Assembly (NCBI RefSeq): GCF_900100015.1
Contig: NZ_FNDD01000009.1
Span: forward strand, 62,001 to 126,000
DNA length: 64,000 bases
Source: Vibrio xiamenensis
GTDB taxonomy: Bacteria > Pseudomonadota > Gammaproteobacteria > Enterobacterales > Vibrionaceae
Direction: 5' to 3'
The translations under genes were made by a program, and so were the position numbers. Under the pieces are notes generated by a model that saw only the letters and a program-made list of their open reading frames with translations, did no database searches and had not been told where the DNA came from. Positions within the stretch are counted from its first letter, which is position 1, and each line of letters begins with the position of its first letter. Below, piece by piece: positions 1-8,793 of this stretch.

Positions 1-1
1 C

Positions 2-871
2 CACGGCTTTGAAGCTGCGCTGTTTACTAGTTCAGGTACGCAAGCCAACTTGCTCGGTTTGATGGCGCACTGTGAGCGCGGAGACGAATACTTATGTGGT
101 CAGCAAGCGCATAATTATCTGTTTGAAGCGGGCGGCGCAGCGGTTTTGGGCTCGATTCAGCCACAGCCGATTGAAAATAACCCCGATGGCACGCTAGATT
201 TTGCCAAACTCAAAGCGGCGATTAAGCCAGATGATTTTCATTTTGCGCGCACAAAATTGCTTAGCCTTGAAAACACCATCAACGGGAAAGTGTTACCGCT
301 TTCATACTTGGCAGAAGCTCGAGCGTTTGTTGATGCACATAATTTAGCGCTGCACCTTGATGGCGCGCGCGTTTATAATGCCGCCACCGCGTTGAATGTC
401 GATATTCGTGAAATTGCGCAATATTTTGATTCGATGACCGTGTGTATGTCAAAAGGGCTTGGCGCCCCCATCGGTTCATTGCTGCTCGGCTCAAAAACGT
501 ATATCGCGAAAGCGCGTCGGCTACGCAAGATGGTCGGTGGAGGCATGCGTCAAGCCGGTATCTTGGCCGCGGCTGGAAAGTTGGCACTCACTGAGCAAGT
601 GGCGCAATTACAGACCGACCATCAAAATGCCAAACGTTTGGCACAAGAGTTAGCCCCCCTACCCGGCTTTAATCTCAACCCAGATTTTGTGCAAACCAAC
701 ATCGTGTTTGTCAAACTGGCAGAAAATATCGACATTCACACCATTGCCGAGCAATTAAAGCAGCGCGGAATCACTATCTCACCGAGTAATCCGATGCGTT
801 TGGTGACCCACAAAGACATTTCTGCCGATGATATTGAAACCTTTATTACCACGCTTAAAAGCTTGCTATAA
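2..871 (+). CDS. ltaE: low-specificity L-threonine aldolase, 5' end cut off
   Basis: PLP-dependent aldolase that splits L-threonine or L-allo-threonine into glycine and acetaldehyde in the cytoplasm. The reading frame is open from base 2, so the N-terminus lies outside the window. The protein follows E. coli LtaE closely in the segments HNYLFEAGG, ARTKLLSLENT and MSKGLGAP. The lysine of SKGLG (codon at 452-454) is the PLP-binding residue of the family, and GGGMRQAGILAAAG follows it as usual. The C-terminus is complete. Identification is secure; only the missing start is uncertain. Confidence 0.95.
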   Translation, partial: HGFEAALFTSSGTQANLLGLMAHCERGDEYLCGQQAHNYLFEAGGAAVLGSIQPQPIENNPDGTLDFAKLKAAIKPDDFHFARTKLLSLENTINGKVLPLSYLAEARAFVDAHNLALHLDGARVYNAATALNVDIREIAQYFDSMTVCMSKGLGAPIGSLLLGSKTYIAKARRLRKMVGGGMRQAGILAAAGKLALTEQVAQLQTDHQNAKRLAQELAPLPGFNLNPDFVQTNIVFVKLAENIDIHTIAEQLKQRGITISPSNPMRLVTHKDISADDIETFITTLKSLL

Positions 872-950
872 ACTCAGCACTAACACGCGTTAAATAGCGC
901 GCATAAACGCGCGTAAAACAATTAAATATAACTTTGATCTCGCCCCATTG

Positions 951-974
951 AGCTTCCCCTAAGGGGAGGCTTTA
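951..974 (+). terminator. possible terminator of ltaE
   Basis: A GC-rich hairpin formed by AGCTTCCCCT and AGGGGAGGCT with a very tight loop sits 80 bases after the ltaE stop. It is followed only by a short TTTA, so termination may be partial. Confidence 0.45.
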
Positions 975-1008
975 TGGTGACAGCTGGTGCATGCTAAGAG
1001 AGATCAAT

Positions 1009-1341
1009 ATGAAAACGTCCTTACCTCTTTTCTCGCTACTTGGCGCTTGCATGATGGCGATGCCCAATGCACAAGCGCTAAATGGCGACCCTAAGCTTGG
1101 AAAAATCAAAGCGCCAAGCTGCGTGTTTTGCCACGGTAAAAACGGCGTAGCAACCAACAGCGCTTACCCAAATTTGGCTGGCCAAAGCCCACAATATCTT
1201 TATTCGGCGATGAAAGACTACCAACAAGGGCTTCGCCAAGGCCCCAACGCGAAAATGATGCAAGTCCAACTCAGTAAATTAACAGACCAAGACTTGCGCG
1301 ACGTAGCGACGTTTTTTGCCTCGCCATCTAGCGCGAACTAA
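1009..1341 (+). CDS. small periplasmic c-type cytochrome
   Basis: A 110-residue class I cytochrome c. A signal peptide covers about residues 1-24, ending at AQA. One haem motif, CVFCH, lies at residues 38-42, and methionines near residues 84-85 could give the distal ligand. It probably carries electrons in the periplasm; the partner is not shown. The start at 1009 was chosen over an in-frame ATG at 991 because AAGAGAG lies directly upstream and the signal peptide then begins with MKTS. Its stop overlaps the stop of the convergent alginate lyase gene by four bases. Confidence 0.85.
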   Translation: MKTSLPLFSLLGACMMAMPNAQALNGDPKLGKIKAPSCVFCHGKNGVATNSAYPNLAGQSPQYLYSAMKDYQQGLRQGPNAKMMQVQLSKLTDQDLRDVATFFASPSSAN

Positions 1342-2249
1342 TCGCACGAGTTGGCGTAGCGACGCGTCGGATACAAAGTCTCAAGCTGGCTAAATGTCGC
1401 CTTTACGTAATCATCCGCAGCGCCAGTTTTGTTTTGATTGTAAACGCCGGCTTTGAAGTACAAGTATTGCTCCCCTTGATCGTAACCACTCTTCGACATA
1501 TCAATCACCTGCATTATGTCTGGATGACCATCGCGTTTAAGAGTAAAGACAATTTGATTGCCACGCGCCGCGATTTGATAACCAAATTCTTGGTTTAACG
1601 CAATACCATCAATGGGCTCTGGCGTGCTGTTAGCGCGCCCGCCGACAACGTTAAACCAACTGGTTGCTCCAGAGGCGGTTTCGTGGGCCAGATAAATAGA
1701 ACCGCGCTGATGTTTGGGCAATTTACGATAGTAAACCCGAATCGGCTCATGTTTGGTGGCATGAATTTGACCAATGATTACCCGCCCAACTTGGCTTTTA
1801 TCACCAGTGGTCGTGACATGATTGACCGTAAGCCGTGCATTGAGTATGCCATCCACCGCCCCCGAGGCTTGCTGCTCAGCGATCGGCGCACTGGAAAACA
1901 CCCAGTTATTTAAACTGATGCCTTGGGTTTTGATGCTTTTATTGCCACAACGCAGCATGCTACGCAGTTCTGAGCGCGTATAGGTGGTATTTGGCGTTTT
2001 CGAACCTTTTACCGGCGCAACAAACACTAAATCGCCATTTTTGCTATGCGAGAAATACGGCGGATACTCAAATCCGTTCGCCAGTTTGTCTTCTTTGATC
2101 ATATCGGCGTTGCCGGAATTATCATCATCCACTGGCAAGGTAATGGCCCATTGGCGTAAATCAATGTCAGCCCAAGCCGAGGGAGCCCCGCAAAAAACCA
2201 ATGCGCCGACTAAAACATGCTTCCAACCTAAGGTGTGGTAAAACGCCAT
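1338..2249 (-). CDS. secreted alginate lyase, polysaccharide lyase family 7
   Basis: A 303-residue exported enzyme expected to cleave alginate by beta-elimination. The signal peptide ends near AWA at residue 27. All three PL7 signature blocks are visible: RSELR at residues 92-96, QIH at 161-163 and YFKAGVYNQN at 264-273. In this family isoleucine in QIH is usually linked to polyguluronate or mixed-block preference. The length fits a single catalytic domain without a binding module. GAGG precedes the ATG at a normal distance. Alginate lyases are common in marine vibrios that live on brown algae. No transporter or oligoalginate lyase accompanies it here. Confidence 0.93.
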   Translation of the reverse strand: MAFYHTLGWKHVLVGALVFCGAPSAWADIDLRQWAITLPVDDDNSGNADMIKEDKLANGFEYPPYFSHSKNGDLVFVAPVKGSKTPNTTYTRSELRSMLRCGNKSIKTQGISLNNWVFSSAPIAEQQASGAVDGILNARLTVNHVTTTGDKSQVGRVIIGQIHATKHEPIRVYYRKLPKHQRGSIYLAHETASGATSWFNVVGGRANSTPEPIDGIALNQEFGYQIAARGNQIVFTLKRDGHPDIMQVIDMSKSGYDQGEQYLYFKAGVYNQNKTGAADDYVKATFSQLETLYPTRRYANSCD

Positions 2250-2875
2250 GGCAGTGCCTCTAAATGTATTTTAACTGCCAATATGGTGCTGCCAAACGTG
2301 AATAAAAACTCGGAGCAAAACAACAGATTACTATTCTATATCGTCACTAAAAATGCGAATTGCCAAGCCGATCACCCAAACGAAGCGCTTGTTTTTAATC
2401 AGTAAAAGTTGTCGAATGATAAAAGAAAAACAGCCTGTGAACTCAATCATAATCACGGCAAATTTGGGTGCGATTTGATTGCCTACTTCCCGCGCTATAT
2501 TAAGACGGAGTCTATGAAGTGTGAGCTTTGCCAAATCATCTCAGATTGATAACAGCTGTATTTTGACTTAATTTTCGCTAATTACACTCAGCATTTGAGT
2601 ATTTATTTGAATCTCATGAGAGTTAATCAATAAATCCCTGATTATTTAATCCAACTCTTTTAGAGCTTTTACCTACAACAAAAACCGAAATAACTATCAC
2701 CATTTTCACCTTAACCAAACGTTTAGTAATTTCAACCATAATAAAACTAAAAACCATAAATAATAAATCATTGAAATATATTAAAATAAATAGTACAAAA
2801 TCATAAAAATCAAACAACTAAGTGCGTTTCTTCATAAGAATGAAAAACCTAGCATTTAATCTTCGAGATTTTATC
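2250..2875. other. AT-rich gap without a clear gene
   Basis: About 625 bases between the alginate lyase and the next membrane protein. From about 2560 the sequence becomes very AT-rich. Two minus-strand reading frames of 64-67 codons occur here, but the one examined starts on TTG, and neither shows a recognisable domain. The promoter of the alginate lyase must lie at its left end. Confidence 0.5.
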
Positions 2876-3790
2876 ATGAACATCAAACATTACTTTTTAG
2901 TCCTAGAAGACATTTTTTTAGGCAACTACTTAAAGAAAGAATCGAGACCTCAGCCTTTAAGCAAAGAACTGGCGATCTTAGGTATATATATAATTTCTTA
3001 CTTACAATTCAATTATTTATTTTGGGATGTTGTATTAGAACCTCCACGTATAAACGCACATCTATTACAGCTAATACCCTACCCAGGCATTTTCTTCGCT
3101 TCACTAAATCTTACCCTATGGATTTTATTAGCTTGGCGGCGAGGAATGAAGTGGTGGGCAATACCCATAGGATTCTGTACTAATACATTATTCAACTTCA
3201 CAAGCTACCAGAGTCACTATAGCTCAGATGCTTTTAACATTCGACATTGGCAAAATATAGTTATATTAATCATGTCATTTGTGGGGTTTTTGTTCATTAT
3301 TAAAAGTATATGCCTACCTAAACTACAGGATGTGTGCCCCAATCATCCACTGAACGCCCTTAACCCAAAAATAAAAAAACGTTTACAAATTAGTGCCGCT
3401 GATTACATAAGAAAAACAATAAAACTGGTATTAATATCTCCTTTCATAGCGTTTGGATATTACATAGGGATAGATTCAGCAAACTTAGACCCATTATCAA
3501 AGAAGTTATGCTACTCATTATTTTCTCTGGTTCTCGCAGCTATATTTATCAGACTAGCGATTAAGAGATTAAAAAATCTCGATTATAACCCCATAACGTT
3601 TTTAACGAAATTCATTATTTTACCAACAGCGACCAGCTATATATATTTCATATTTAATTTTAACAATTTTTTTGATAGTGAATTATTGTACTCCATTTTT
3701 TACATATTATTTATTTTCGCAATAGGAATTAGTATTTTCGGTACTATTAAATTATTTATGGCCCCTCTACAAACAGAGAAAAACACATAA
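2876..3790 (+). CDS. multi-pass inner-membrane protein of unknown function
   Basis: I do not recognise this protein. From ATG 2876 it has 304 residues and about seven hydrophobic segments (near ELAILGIYIISYLQF, PGIFFASLNLTLWILL, IVILIMSFVGFLFI and four more towards the C-terminus). Upstream in-frame starts at 2822 (GTG) and 2840 (ATG) are possible; 2876 was preferred because MNIKHYFLVLEDIF reads as a natural amphipathic N-terminus, but no start has a strong ribosome binding site. The general layout recalls Yip1- or YciC-like bacterial membrane proteins, which is only an impression. Base composition is far more AT-rich than the core genes on either side, suggesting acquisition. Confidence 0.6.
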   Translation: MNIKHYFLVLEDIFLGNYLKKESRPQPLSKELAILGIYIISYLQFNYLFWDVVLEPPRINAHLLQLIPYPGIFFASLNLTLWILLAWRRGMKWWAIPIGFCTNTLFNFTSYQSHYSSDAFNIRHWQNIVILIMSFVGFLFIIKSICLPKLQDVCPNHPLNALNPKIKKRLQISAADYIRKTIKLVLISPFIAFGYYIGIDSANLDPLSKKLCYSLFSLVLAAIFIRLAIKRLKNLDYNPITFLTKFIILPTATSYIYFIFNFNNFFDSELLYSIFYILFIFAIGISIFGTIKLFMAPLQTEKNT

Positions 3791-3831
3791 TTTTTTATCT
3801 CTATAAAAACATTAAACGGATCATCACGATA

Positions 3832-4674
3832 ATGAAAAATATTAAGATCTCAGCAATAACTATGCTGACTTTAGCCATGATGCTCGGTGGCTGTGCGGCT
3901 TCTTCATCTACCATTACAGCGGATAACGAACATAGCGCGCCAACTGCAAATGTCAGTGCAACAACTAAAATCAAACAATCTGGAGCAGCAACTCCAACAT
4001 ACAAAAACAAGCTGTTGGTAGGCTATAACTTTCAAAAAGGCTTTGCGGTACCCGCTAAAATTGGTAACTTCTTTGGGTTTAGCTTCAGCGCGACTCAACA
4101 CCTTGCAATGACTAACGGAGTGACTACGTCCGAAGTCTACAAGACACTTCCTATCGTCATCGAAGTAAACCACCCAGAAATCAACGGTTCCATTTCGAGT
4201 CACTGGAACGACACCCTCTATTTTGGGCGCGATAACTATGCGATGTGGCAATTTGAGTCAGATGCCGAACTGGTTACGGGTAAATGGACGATAGCAGTAA
4301 AACTCAACGGTGAAACGATCGCTGAAAAAAACTTCTTTGTCCAAGTTCCACCTAAAATGCCAGCCAAAATCACTCAAGTCTGCCACGCACAAATCGAGCT
4401 ATTTCCCAAGCAAATTCAACAAGCACACTCACAGTGTTGTGATGGTGGCGACGGCACAGCTTGCTACACATTCGCATGGCGTGGACTTGAGCATATTAAA
4501 GACACAGAAGGAGCTCAGCTATACTACGCAAAAGGTTGTGAACTCGGTGATATCTCTAGCTGTCGCACAGCCGCAAAAATGGCAACCAACGAACAACAAA
4601 AGCTCGAGTTCTTCAATAAAGCATGTGACCTAAAAGATATCGAAAGCTGTATAGACGCTGGTCGCGACCTATAA
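3832..4674 (+). CDS. lipoprotein with DUF3859-like domain and Cys-rich Sel1-like repeats
   Basis: A 280-residue lipoprotein: signal peptide with lipobox LGGC, lipidated Cys at residue 21. Residues about 60-175 resemble the DUF3859 beta-sandwich (segments such as GKWTIAVKLNGETIAEKNFFVQ). Residues about 182-280 are rich in cysteine and look like helical Sel1/Hcp-type repeats, with CCDGGDGTACYTFA, KGCELGDISSCRTAA and KACDLKDIESCIDAG, each pairing two Cys across a helical hairpin. Function is unknown; the disulphide-bonded repeats fit a periplasmic or outer-membrane scaffold. It stands alone, followed by a good terminator. Confidence 0.75.
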   Translation: MKNIKISAITMLTLAMMLGGCAASSSTITADNEHSAPTANVSATTKIKQSGAATPTYKNKLLVGYNFQKGFAVPAKIGNFFGFSFSATQHLAMTNGVTTSEVYKTLPIVIEVNHPEINGSISSHWNDTLYFGRDNYAMWQFESDAELVTGKWTIAVKLNGETIAEKNFFVQVPPKMPAKITQVCHAQIELFPKQIQQAHSQCCDGGDGTACYTFAWRGLEHIKDTEGAQLYYAKGCELGDISSCRTAAKMATNEQQKLEFFNKACDLKDIESCIDAGRDL

Positions 4675-4695
4675 CTTTCCGAACAAAAAACACTC

Positions 4696-4738
4696 AAGGT
4701 GCACGATTTTTATCGTCGTGCACCTTTAACGCTTTTTT
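4696..4738 (+). terminator. terminator after the Sel1-like lipoprotein gene
   Basis: AAGGTGCACGA and TCGTGCACCTT form a perfect 11-base stem with a 9-base loop. A run of T follows a few bases later (GCTTTTTT). Confidence 0.65.
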
Positions 4739-4838
4739 GACCACGCCAAATATTCCAACGACCTTTCTCTTAGATAAAGCCATCTAATTTGGTTAAGATA
4801 AAACAATAACGTCACTTTACCTTGTCGAGGAACGCCCA

Positions 4839-5153
4839 ATGCTCATTACCTTTCGCTGCCGCAGCTATTCGAGTGTCACCATGTTTGGCGATATCGCCCT
4901 ACACTTGATTAAAATGATGGGTCACAGCGGTACGATCCCCGGCTCAATTGGCTCGCAAGATGTTCCACAGGCACTAGCCAAACTTCAACTAACGCTTGCT
5001 CAACACACTGCTGCTGAAACCGCTTCACAAACAGACGATAGCAATGATGAAGAGCAAACCGAACCAAACGTTGGCCTAAGCCGCCGCGCCTATCCACTGC
5101 TCGAGCTTTTAAAGGCGGCAATCAAAGATGAGTGCGAAGTGATGTGGGAGTAA
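4839..5153 (+). CDS. DUF1840 family protein
   Basis: A 104-residue cytoplasmic protein matching the DUF1840 pattern: an N-terminal block LITFRCRSYSSVTMFGDIALHLIKMMGHSGTIPG-like (residues 2-35), an acidic variable middle, and a C-terminal helix with RRAYPLLELLKAA. The family has no known function. GAGG lies nine bases before the ATG. Its composition is close to that of the core genes, unlike the sequence that follows. Confidence 0.85.
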   Translation: MLITFRCRSYSSVTMFGDIALHLIKMMGHSGTIPGSIGSQDVPQALAKLQLTLAQHTAAETASQTDDSNDEEQTEPNVGLSRRAYPLLELLKAAIKDECEVMWE

Positions 5154-5540
5154 TAATTGAAAAAATAGGACTTAAAATACAACAATATCTTTTACTGATA
5201 CACTCTGAGCTGTTTTATTCTCTAGAATATACGAGGGATAAATAATTTGAGCTTTTAGCACTACATACATCAAAAACGCTCAGCCATACTCAATTAACAA
5301 TACCATTTTCATTCACACCAACAATGAAGCCTTCATATCCATTTTCTGCCCCCATGAATCACCCAGTAATTACATAGCGACCATCAATTAAAAACGCCAA
5401 AACATAAGAATAAATATCAAAACCACTCATCTAAATATCAAATATAAGAATAACTGAGCGTTATACTACTCAATCTATAATCGTTAAAATAAAATTTATA
5501 TCATGACGATTAATATAATTAAATCGTCACGGAAAATCTT
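5154..5540. other. AT-rich gap, nothing recognised
   Basis: Nearly 390 bases of AT-rich sequence between the DUF1840 gene and the acyltransferase. No reading frame with a ribosome binding site, no strong hairpin and no repeat was seen. Confidence 0.5.
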
Positions 5541-6629
5541 ATGTTTTTAAAATCAATTAGTAATTTTAGAGGAATAGCGATCATTGCGATTGTAGCAGGA
5601 CATATTAATAGTTCTGGATTTACAAGCAATGATTTAATAAGTTCTACAATAAGAAATATGATTATTGGTGGTTCATCGCTATTTGTATTTATTTCCGGAT
5701 TCATGTTTTATCACGTATTTTATAAAAGATATAACTATAATAAATTTATTACTGGAAAAATTAAAAATTTAGGCGTCCCTTATTTAATATTGGCTACAAT
5801 TGCAATAGCACATCTATTTGTTTTCAAGCTTGAGTACTATACACCTATCGAAAGCATGAGAAATGCTGCCGAAGCCTTTAGACACGGAATACTCTTTTCT
5901 CCGGATGACTCTCATCTTATGACCACTGTTAAATACTATCTTACAGGTCGTTTTTTGACTGCGTACTGGTACATTCCTTTTGGTCTATTGCTATTTGCTT
6001 CAGCACCGCTTCATTTTAGATTTGCGAATTTAAGCACTAAAATCCAAATCGCTATTATTGTAGGGCTATCCATTGTCGCTATCTTTGTTCAGCGACCAGT
6101 TGCAGGTACTAACGCACTGCACTCCCTTGTTTATTACACACCCGTTTATCTGATGGGTATTGCTTTCTCAATGCACAGAGAACCGATTAATCGCTTCTTG
6201 AATAACAAGCTTCCTATTCTTTTCTTATTTATTGTATTAATCTCAGTGTATCAGGTCACTTATGCACATGAAGGTAACTACGAAAAGCCATTTTTTGAAT
6301 ATGGCGGTGTAGACTTACAATTCATAAAATGCTTATTTACTATATGGTTTTTGTACGGTTTATTCGAGAAGTATACATTTGACCTTCCTATGTTAAATGT
6401 TATTTCTGAAACAAGTTTCGCTATTTATTTCATCCATCCTTGGGTAATGATGATAATATACCGGATTGATAACAAGATTCATCACCTTCAACCAAGTGGT
6501 GCTGAAAACAATATCCCAATGTATTTATTTACTTTGATTGCCGTGATGGCAATATCAGTAGCTATTGCTTTAACAACTAAATATGTTTTCCGTGGAAGTA
6601 GAAACACTCGGTATTTAATTGGTTATTAA
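5541..6629 (+). CDS. acyltransferase-3 family membrane protein
   Basis: A 362-residue integral membrane protein of the acyltransferase-3 (OafA/NodX-like) family, which moves acyl groups onto sugars or peptides of surface polymers. The family start is visible: NFRGIAIIAIVAGHIN, with the conserved His at about residue 21, followed by about ten membrane segments and a late SFAIYFIHPWVMM block. CGGAAAA precedes the ATG. No glycosyltransferase or polysaccharide genes adjoin it, so the substrate cannot be deduced. It is a lone gene in AT-rich DNA, which suggests horizontal transfer. Confidence 0.85.
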   Translation: MFLKSISNFRGIAIIAIVAGHINSSGFTSNDLISSTIRNMIIGGSSLFVFISGFMFYHVFYKRYNYNKFITGKIKNLGVPYLILATIAIAHLFVFKLEYYTPIESMRNAAEAFRHGILFSPDDSHLMTTVKYYLTGRFLTAYWYIPFGLLLFASAPLHFRFANLSTKIQIAIIVGLSIVAIFVQRPVAGTNALHSLVYYTPVYLMGIAFSMHREPINRFLNNKLPILFLFIVLISVYQVTYAHEGNYEKPFFEYGGVDLQFIKCLFTIWFLYGLFEKYTFDLPMLNVISETSFAIYFIHPWVMMIIYRIDNKIHHLQPSGAENNIPMYLFTLIAVMAISVAIALTTKYVFRGSRNTRYLIGY

Positions 6630-6637
6630 ACTTATAA

Positions 6638-6662
6638 AGCCCTTCATTTTATATGAAGGGCT
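6638..6662. terminator. hairpin after the acyltransferase gene
   Basis: AGCCCTTCAT and ATGAAGGGCT form a perfect 10-base stem 9 bases after the stop. There is no clean T run on either side, so its strength is uncertain. Confidence 0.5.
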
Positions 6663-6761
6663 ACATTATAAAAATAAGCATTTTAATTAACCAATTAAAC
6701 GCAACGAAATTCTGTTAATATTGTTTTCGACTTTTATACGAGCTTAACTATTCATTCCTGC

Positions 6762-7160
6762 CTACTTCATATTCCCAGTAACTTTTTCCCCTATTTTCGC
6801 GCCAGTTAAAGCTAGAAAAAAAGCGATAGCACCACCATAAATCATTTTCGTAAGACTAAAATGAAAAAAGTGGAAAGGTGTGAATAGAGTTAAAAGTAAC
6901 ATAGTAGCGACGGATAAAAAAGCGCCTGCAGCAGGTTCGTAAATTCTTATACCCGGAGATATGAATCCAATTATAAAACCACCGATAAAATAGCTGGCCA
7001 AGTTTAGAAGACCTTGCATCATGAAATGCAGCGAGATGGACATATATCTTCCTACAACAACTTGGCCAATGAGTCCACCCAAAACAATCTCAGTAGCGAT
7101 AAAAATAGCAAAGCTTATAAACATCCAAATTTTGGAAAATTCTCGATTTTTCGTAGTCAT
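6762..7160 (-). CDS. small four-helix membrane protein at the end of the yjf-like island
   Basis: A 132-residue protein with four hydrophobic segments (near IWMFISFAIFIATEIVLGGLI, LLNLASYFIGGFIIGFI, AGAFLSVATMLLLTLF and MIYGGAIAFFLALTGA). The glycine-rich GGFIIGFISPG stretch recalls small helix-packing membrane proteins, but I do not recognise the family. It is the last gene of a minus-strand run, 64 bases after the preceding gene. Location suggests a membrane component of the PspA/YjfC-like system; that is inference from position only. Confidence 0.65.
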   Translation of the reverse strand: MTTKNREFSKIWMFISFAIFIATEIVLGGLIGQVVVGRYMSISLHFMMQGLLNLASYFIGGFIIGFISPGIRIYEPAAGAFLSVATMLLLTLFTPFHFFHFSLTKMIYGGAIAFFLALTGAKIGEKVTGNMK

Positions 7161-7224
7161 AATAACTGTTCTAAATTTATGTGGTTGATCAGTACGTAGT
7201 TTAGTAGTGATTCGTTCAACGACG

Positions 7225-8028
7225 TTACTGTGATAATATGCTTAAATCGTTTAATTCTTTGCCGCCTTGGCTTTGTCCCATTATGTGTTTATACGCCACT
7301 GATAATAATGTAGTTGAGTAAATGATTACAATAAATAAGCTCAAACTATCTAGAATTCCGAGTGCAGAAAAACCAAACACATAGTAAAAAAACATTATTA
7401 CTTTCGTGTTCATCATTAACAGCATCAAAATACCTTTTAACAATAAAGGCAAGGCAAATACAATGCCAAACATATACAAAACCCTACCTTTAGTTAACTC
7501 CAAAGCATCCGTCAAGGAAATATCTTTCTTGAGTGCAATTGCAGGAAAAACAAGGAAAAAACGACAAATTAATATGCCGACAAAAAACAACAATACATAT
7601 GAAAAAAACTCGTCAACGATTGTTATTTCACTTAAAGGGGAATATCCAATCAAATAAATAATAACACCAACAATAACGCCAACAAAAACTATCATAAAGT
7701 AATTTGCAATGAACTTAAAATAAATATTACACTCATCTAAACCATGATTTAAGTTTCCCCATTTTGATACCGACCCATTTCCTTCAAGAATTATTTTATG
7801 CACATTAACAATAATGAATAAGACCATTACGCATTCAACTATCATTCCTACAAGGTAAATCACTCCCATGATATACGAAGGTATTTGCGGAGCTTCAATG
7901 CTGATTGATGAAATTACCATGACCAAGAAAGGGAGAAAATTCGATAAAAACAAAGACTTTTTATTTATATTTATTTGATAAAATGTATCTTTGAATGTTT
8001 TGATAAACATATTATAAACCATTTTCAT
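7225..8028 (-). CDS. six-helix membrane protein, YciC/Yip1-like in layout
   Basis: A 267-residue protein with about six membrane segments. The block RFFLVFPAIALKKDISLTDA followed by LTKGRVLYMFG has the pattern of YciC/GDPD-type membrane-anchor proteins (Arg, LVFPAIAL, then an alternating TKG block). No catalytic residues are apparent. The ATG at 8028 has no good ribosome binding site; later ATGs at codons 3 and 7 are possible. It lies 41 bases downstream of the yjfK-like gene on the same strand and is probably cotranscribed. Confidence 0.65.
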   Translation of the reverse strand: MKMVYNMFIKTFKDTFYQININKKSLFLSNFLPFLVMVISSISIEAPQIPSYIMGVIYLVGMIVECVMVLFIIVNVHKIILEGNGSVSKWGNLNHGLDECNIYFKFIANYFMIVFVGVIVGVIIYLIGYSPLSEITIVDEFFSYVLLFFVGILICRFFLVFPAIALKKDISLTDALELTKGRVLYMFGIVFALPLLLKGILMLLMMNTKVIMFFYYVFGFSALGILDSLSLFIVIIYSTTLLSVAYKHIMGQSQGGKELNDLSILSQ

Positions 8029-8069
8029 TAGAGGGGTTGACTATATTTTATTTCTATTGAGTTACTGGC

Positions 8070-8735
8070 TTAGTTAGTAGTAAAAACGATTCGGTCTATA
8101 TTGATACCGGTAGAACGAACTAACTCATGCTCAACGGTATTAAATTGGCTGTTTACTTTTTCCTCTGCGGAAATTAACAGCAATTCAGCACCATCGTCGT
8201 TGGGCAGTTGCCGAGCGTACGACATCATAAATTGAGTTGTTTCGGTAATGTCGCCATTAAGGTGATAGGTTTTTTCGATCGCCGGTACTGGAGCCGTATC
8301 TTGCCATACTTTTTCGAAGCAGAAACCTTCCAGTTCATAGCGGCCGTCGCTAGTTACTACATCCGACTTAAGGCAGTTATCCCACTTTGAATCAGAAATG
8401 CCCTTGGTGTCGTAGATGTACCATAAGCCGATCTCGATGATTCCGGAATCATCGGTACCATACTGCAAAATCTGCAGAAAACCGTCGTCATCGGTGTAGA
8501 AACGCAGTATGCGGTTTTGGTTATCAATCTTCACTTCCCCCACCGCTTGAATGATCTGGCTTGGGCTGGCGCCATCAATGATCAGGTTTGGTTCGGTGAC
8601 CTTTAGGAACATAGAGTCGATGGTGAAACTCCCCCCTAAATGCAAACCTAAAGCTGTTGGCGTTTGTGGTATATCCGGTTGTTTATTTTTTTTATTACTG
8701 TGCTGCGAAAAGAGCATTTTCAATGTGTTGAGCAT
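8070..8735 (-). CDS. yjfK: DUF2491 family protein, YjfK-like
   Basis: A 221-residue soluble protein assigned to DUF2491 by its pattern (GLHLGGSFTIDSMFLKV near the N-terminus, YDTKGISDSKWDNC in the middle) and by its place directly after the PspA gene, as yjfK follows yjfJ in E. coli. Family length there is about 219 residues. The start at 8735 was chosen because AGGT lies eight bases upstream; the longer frame begins on a TTG. Function unknown, presumably linked to PspA and the YjfC ligase. Confidence 0.75.
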   Translation of the reverse strand: MLNTLKMLFSQHSNKKNKQPDIPQTPTALGLHLGGSFTIDSMFLKVTEPNLIIDGASPSQIIQAVGEVKIDNQNRILRFYTDDDGFLQILQYGTDDSGIIEIGLWYIYDTKGISDSKWDNCLKSDVVTSDGRYELEGFCFEKVWQDTAPVPAIEKTYHLNGDITETTQFMMSYARQLPNDDGAELLLISAEEKVNSQFNTVEHELVRSTGINIDRIVFTTN

Positions 8736-8793
8736 AGCTGAATACCTGGGGGAAAAAGGCAAGTCTATGGGCTTGCCTTGTATGGACGTTGAA

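Noticed and set aside
279..587. A 102-codon minus-strand frame inside ltaE.
   Set aside because: It lies wholly opposite a clearly recognised gene and has no family features.
2331..2534. A 67-codon minus-strand frame with less AT-rich composition than its surroundings.
   Set aside because: It starts on TTG without a ribosome binding site and has no recognisable domain. It could be a gene remnant, but there is not enough to call it.
2623..2817. A 64-codon minus-strand frame of hydrophobic residues.
   Set aside because: Hydrophobic translation is expected from very AT-rich DNA. No ribosome binding site or domain supports it.
3801..4251. Two minus-strand frames opposite the Sel1-like lipoprotein gene.
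   Set aside because: The plus-strand gene has a lipobox and domains, while these frames have no features of real proteins.
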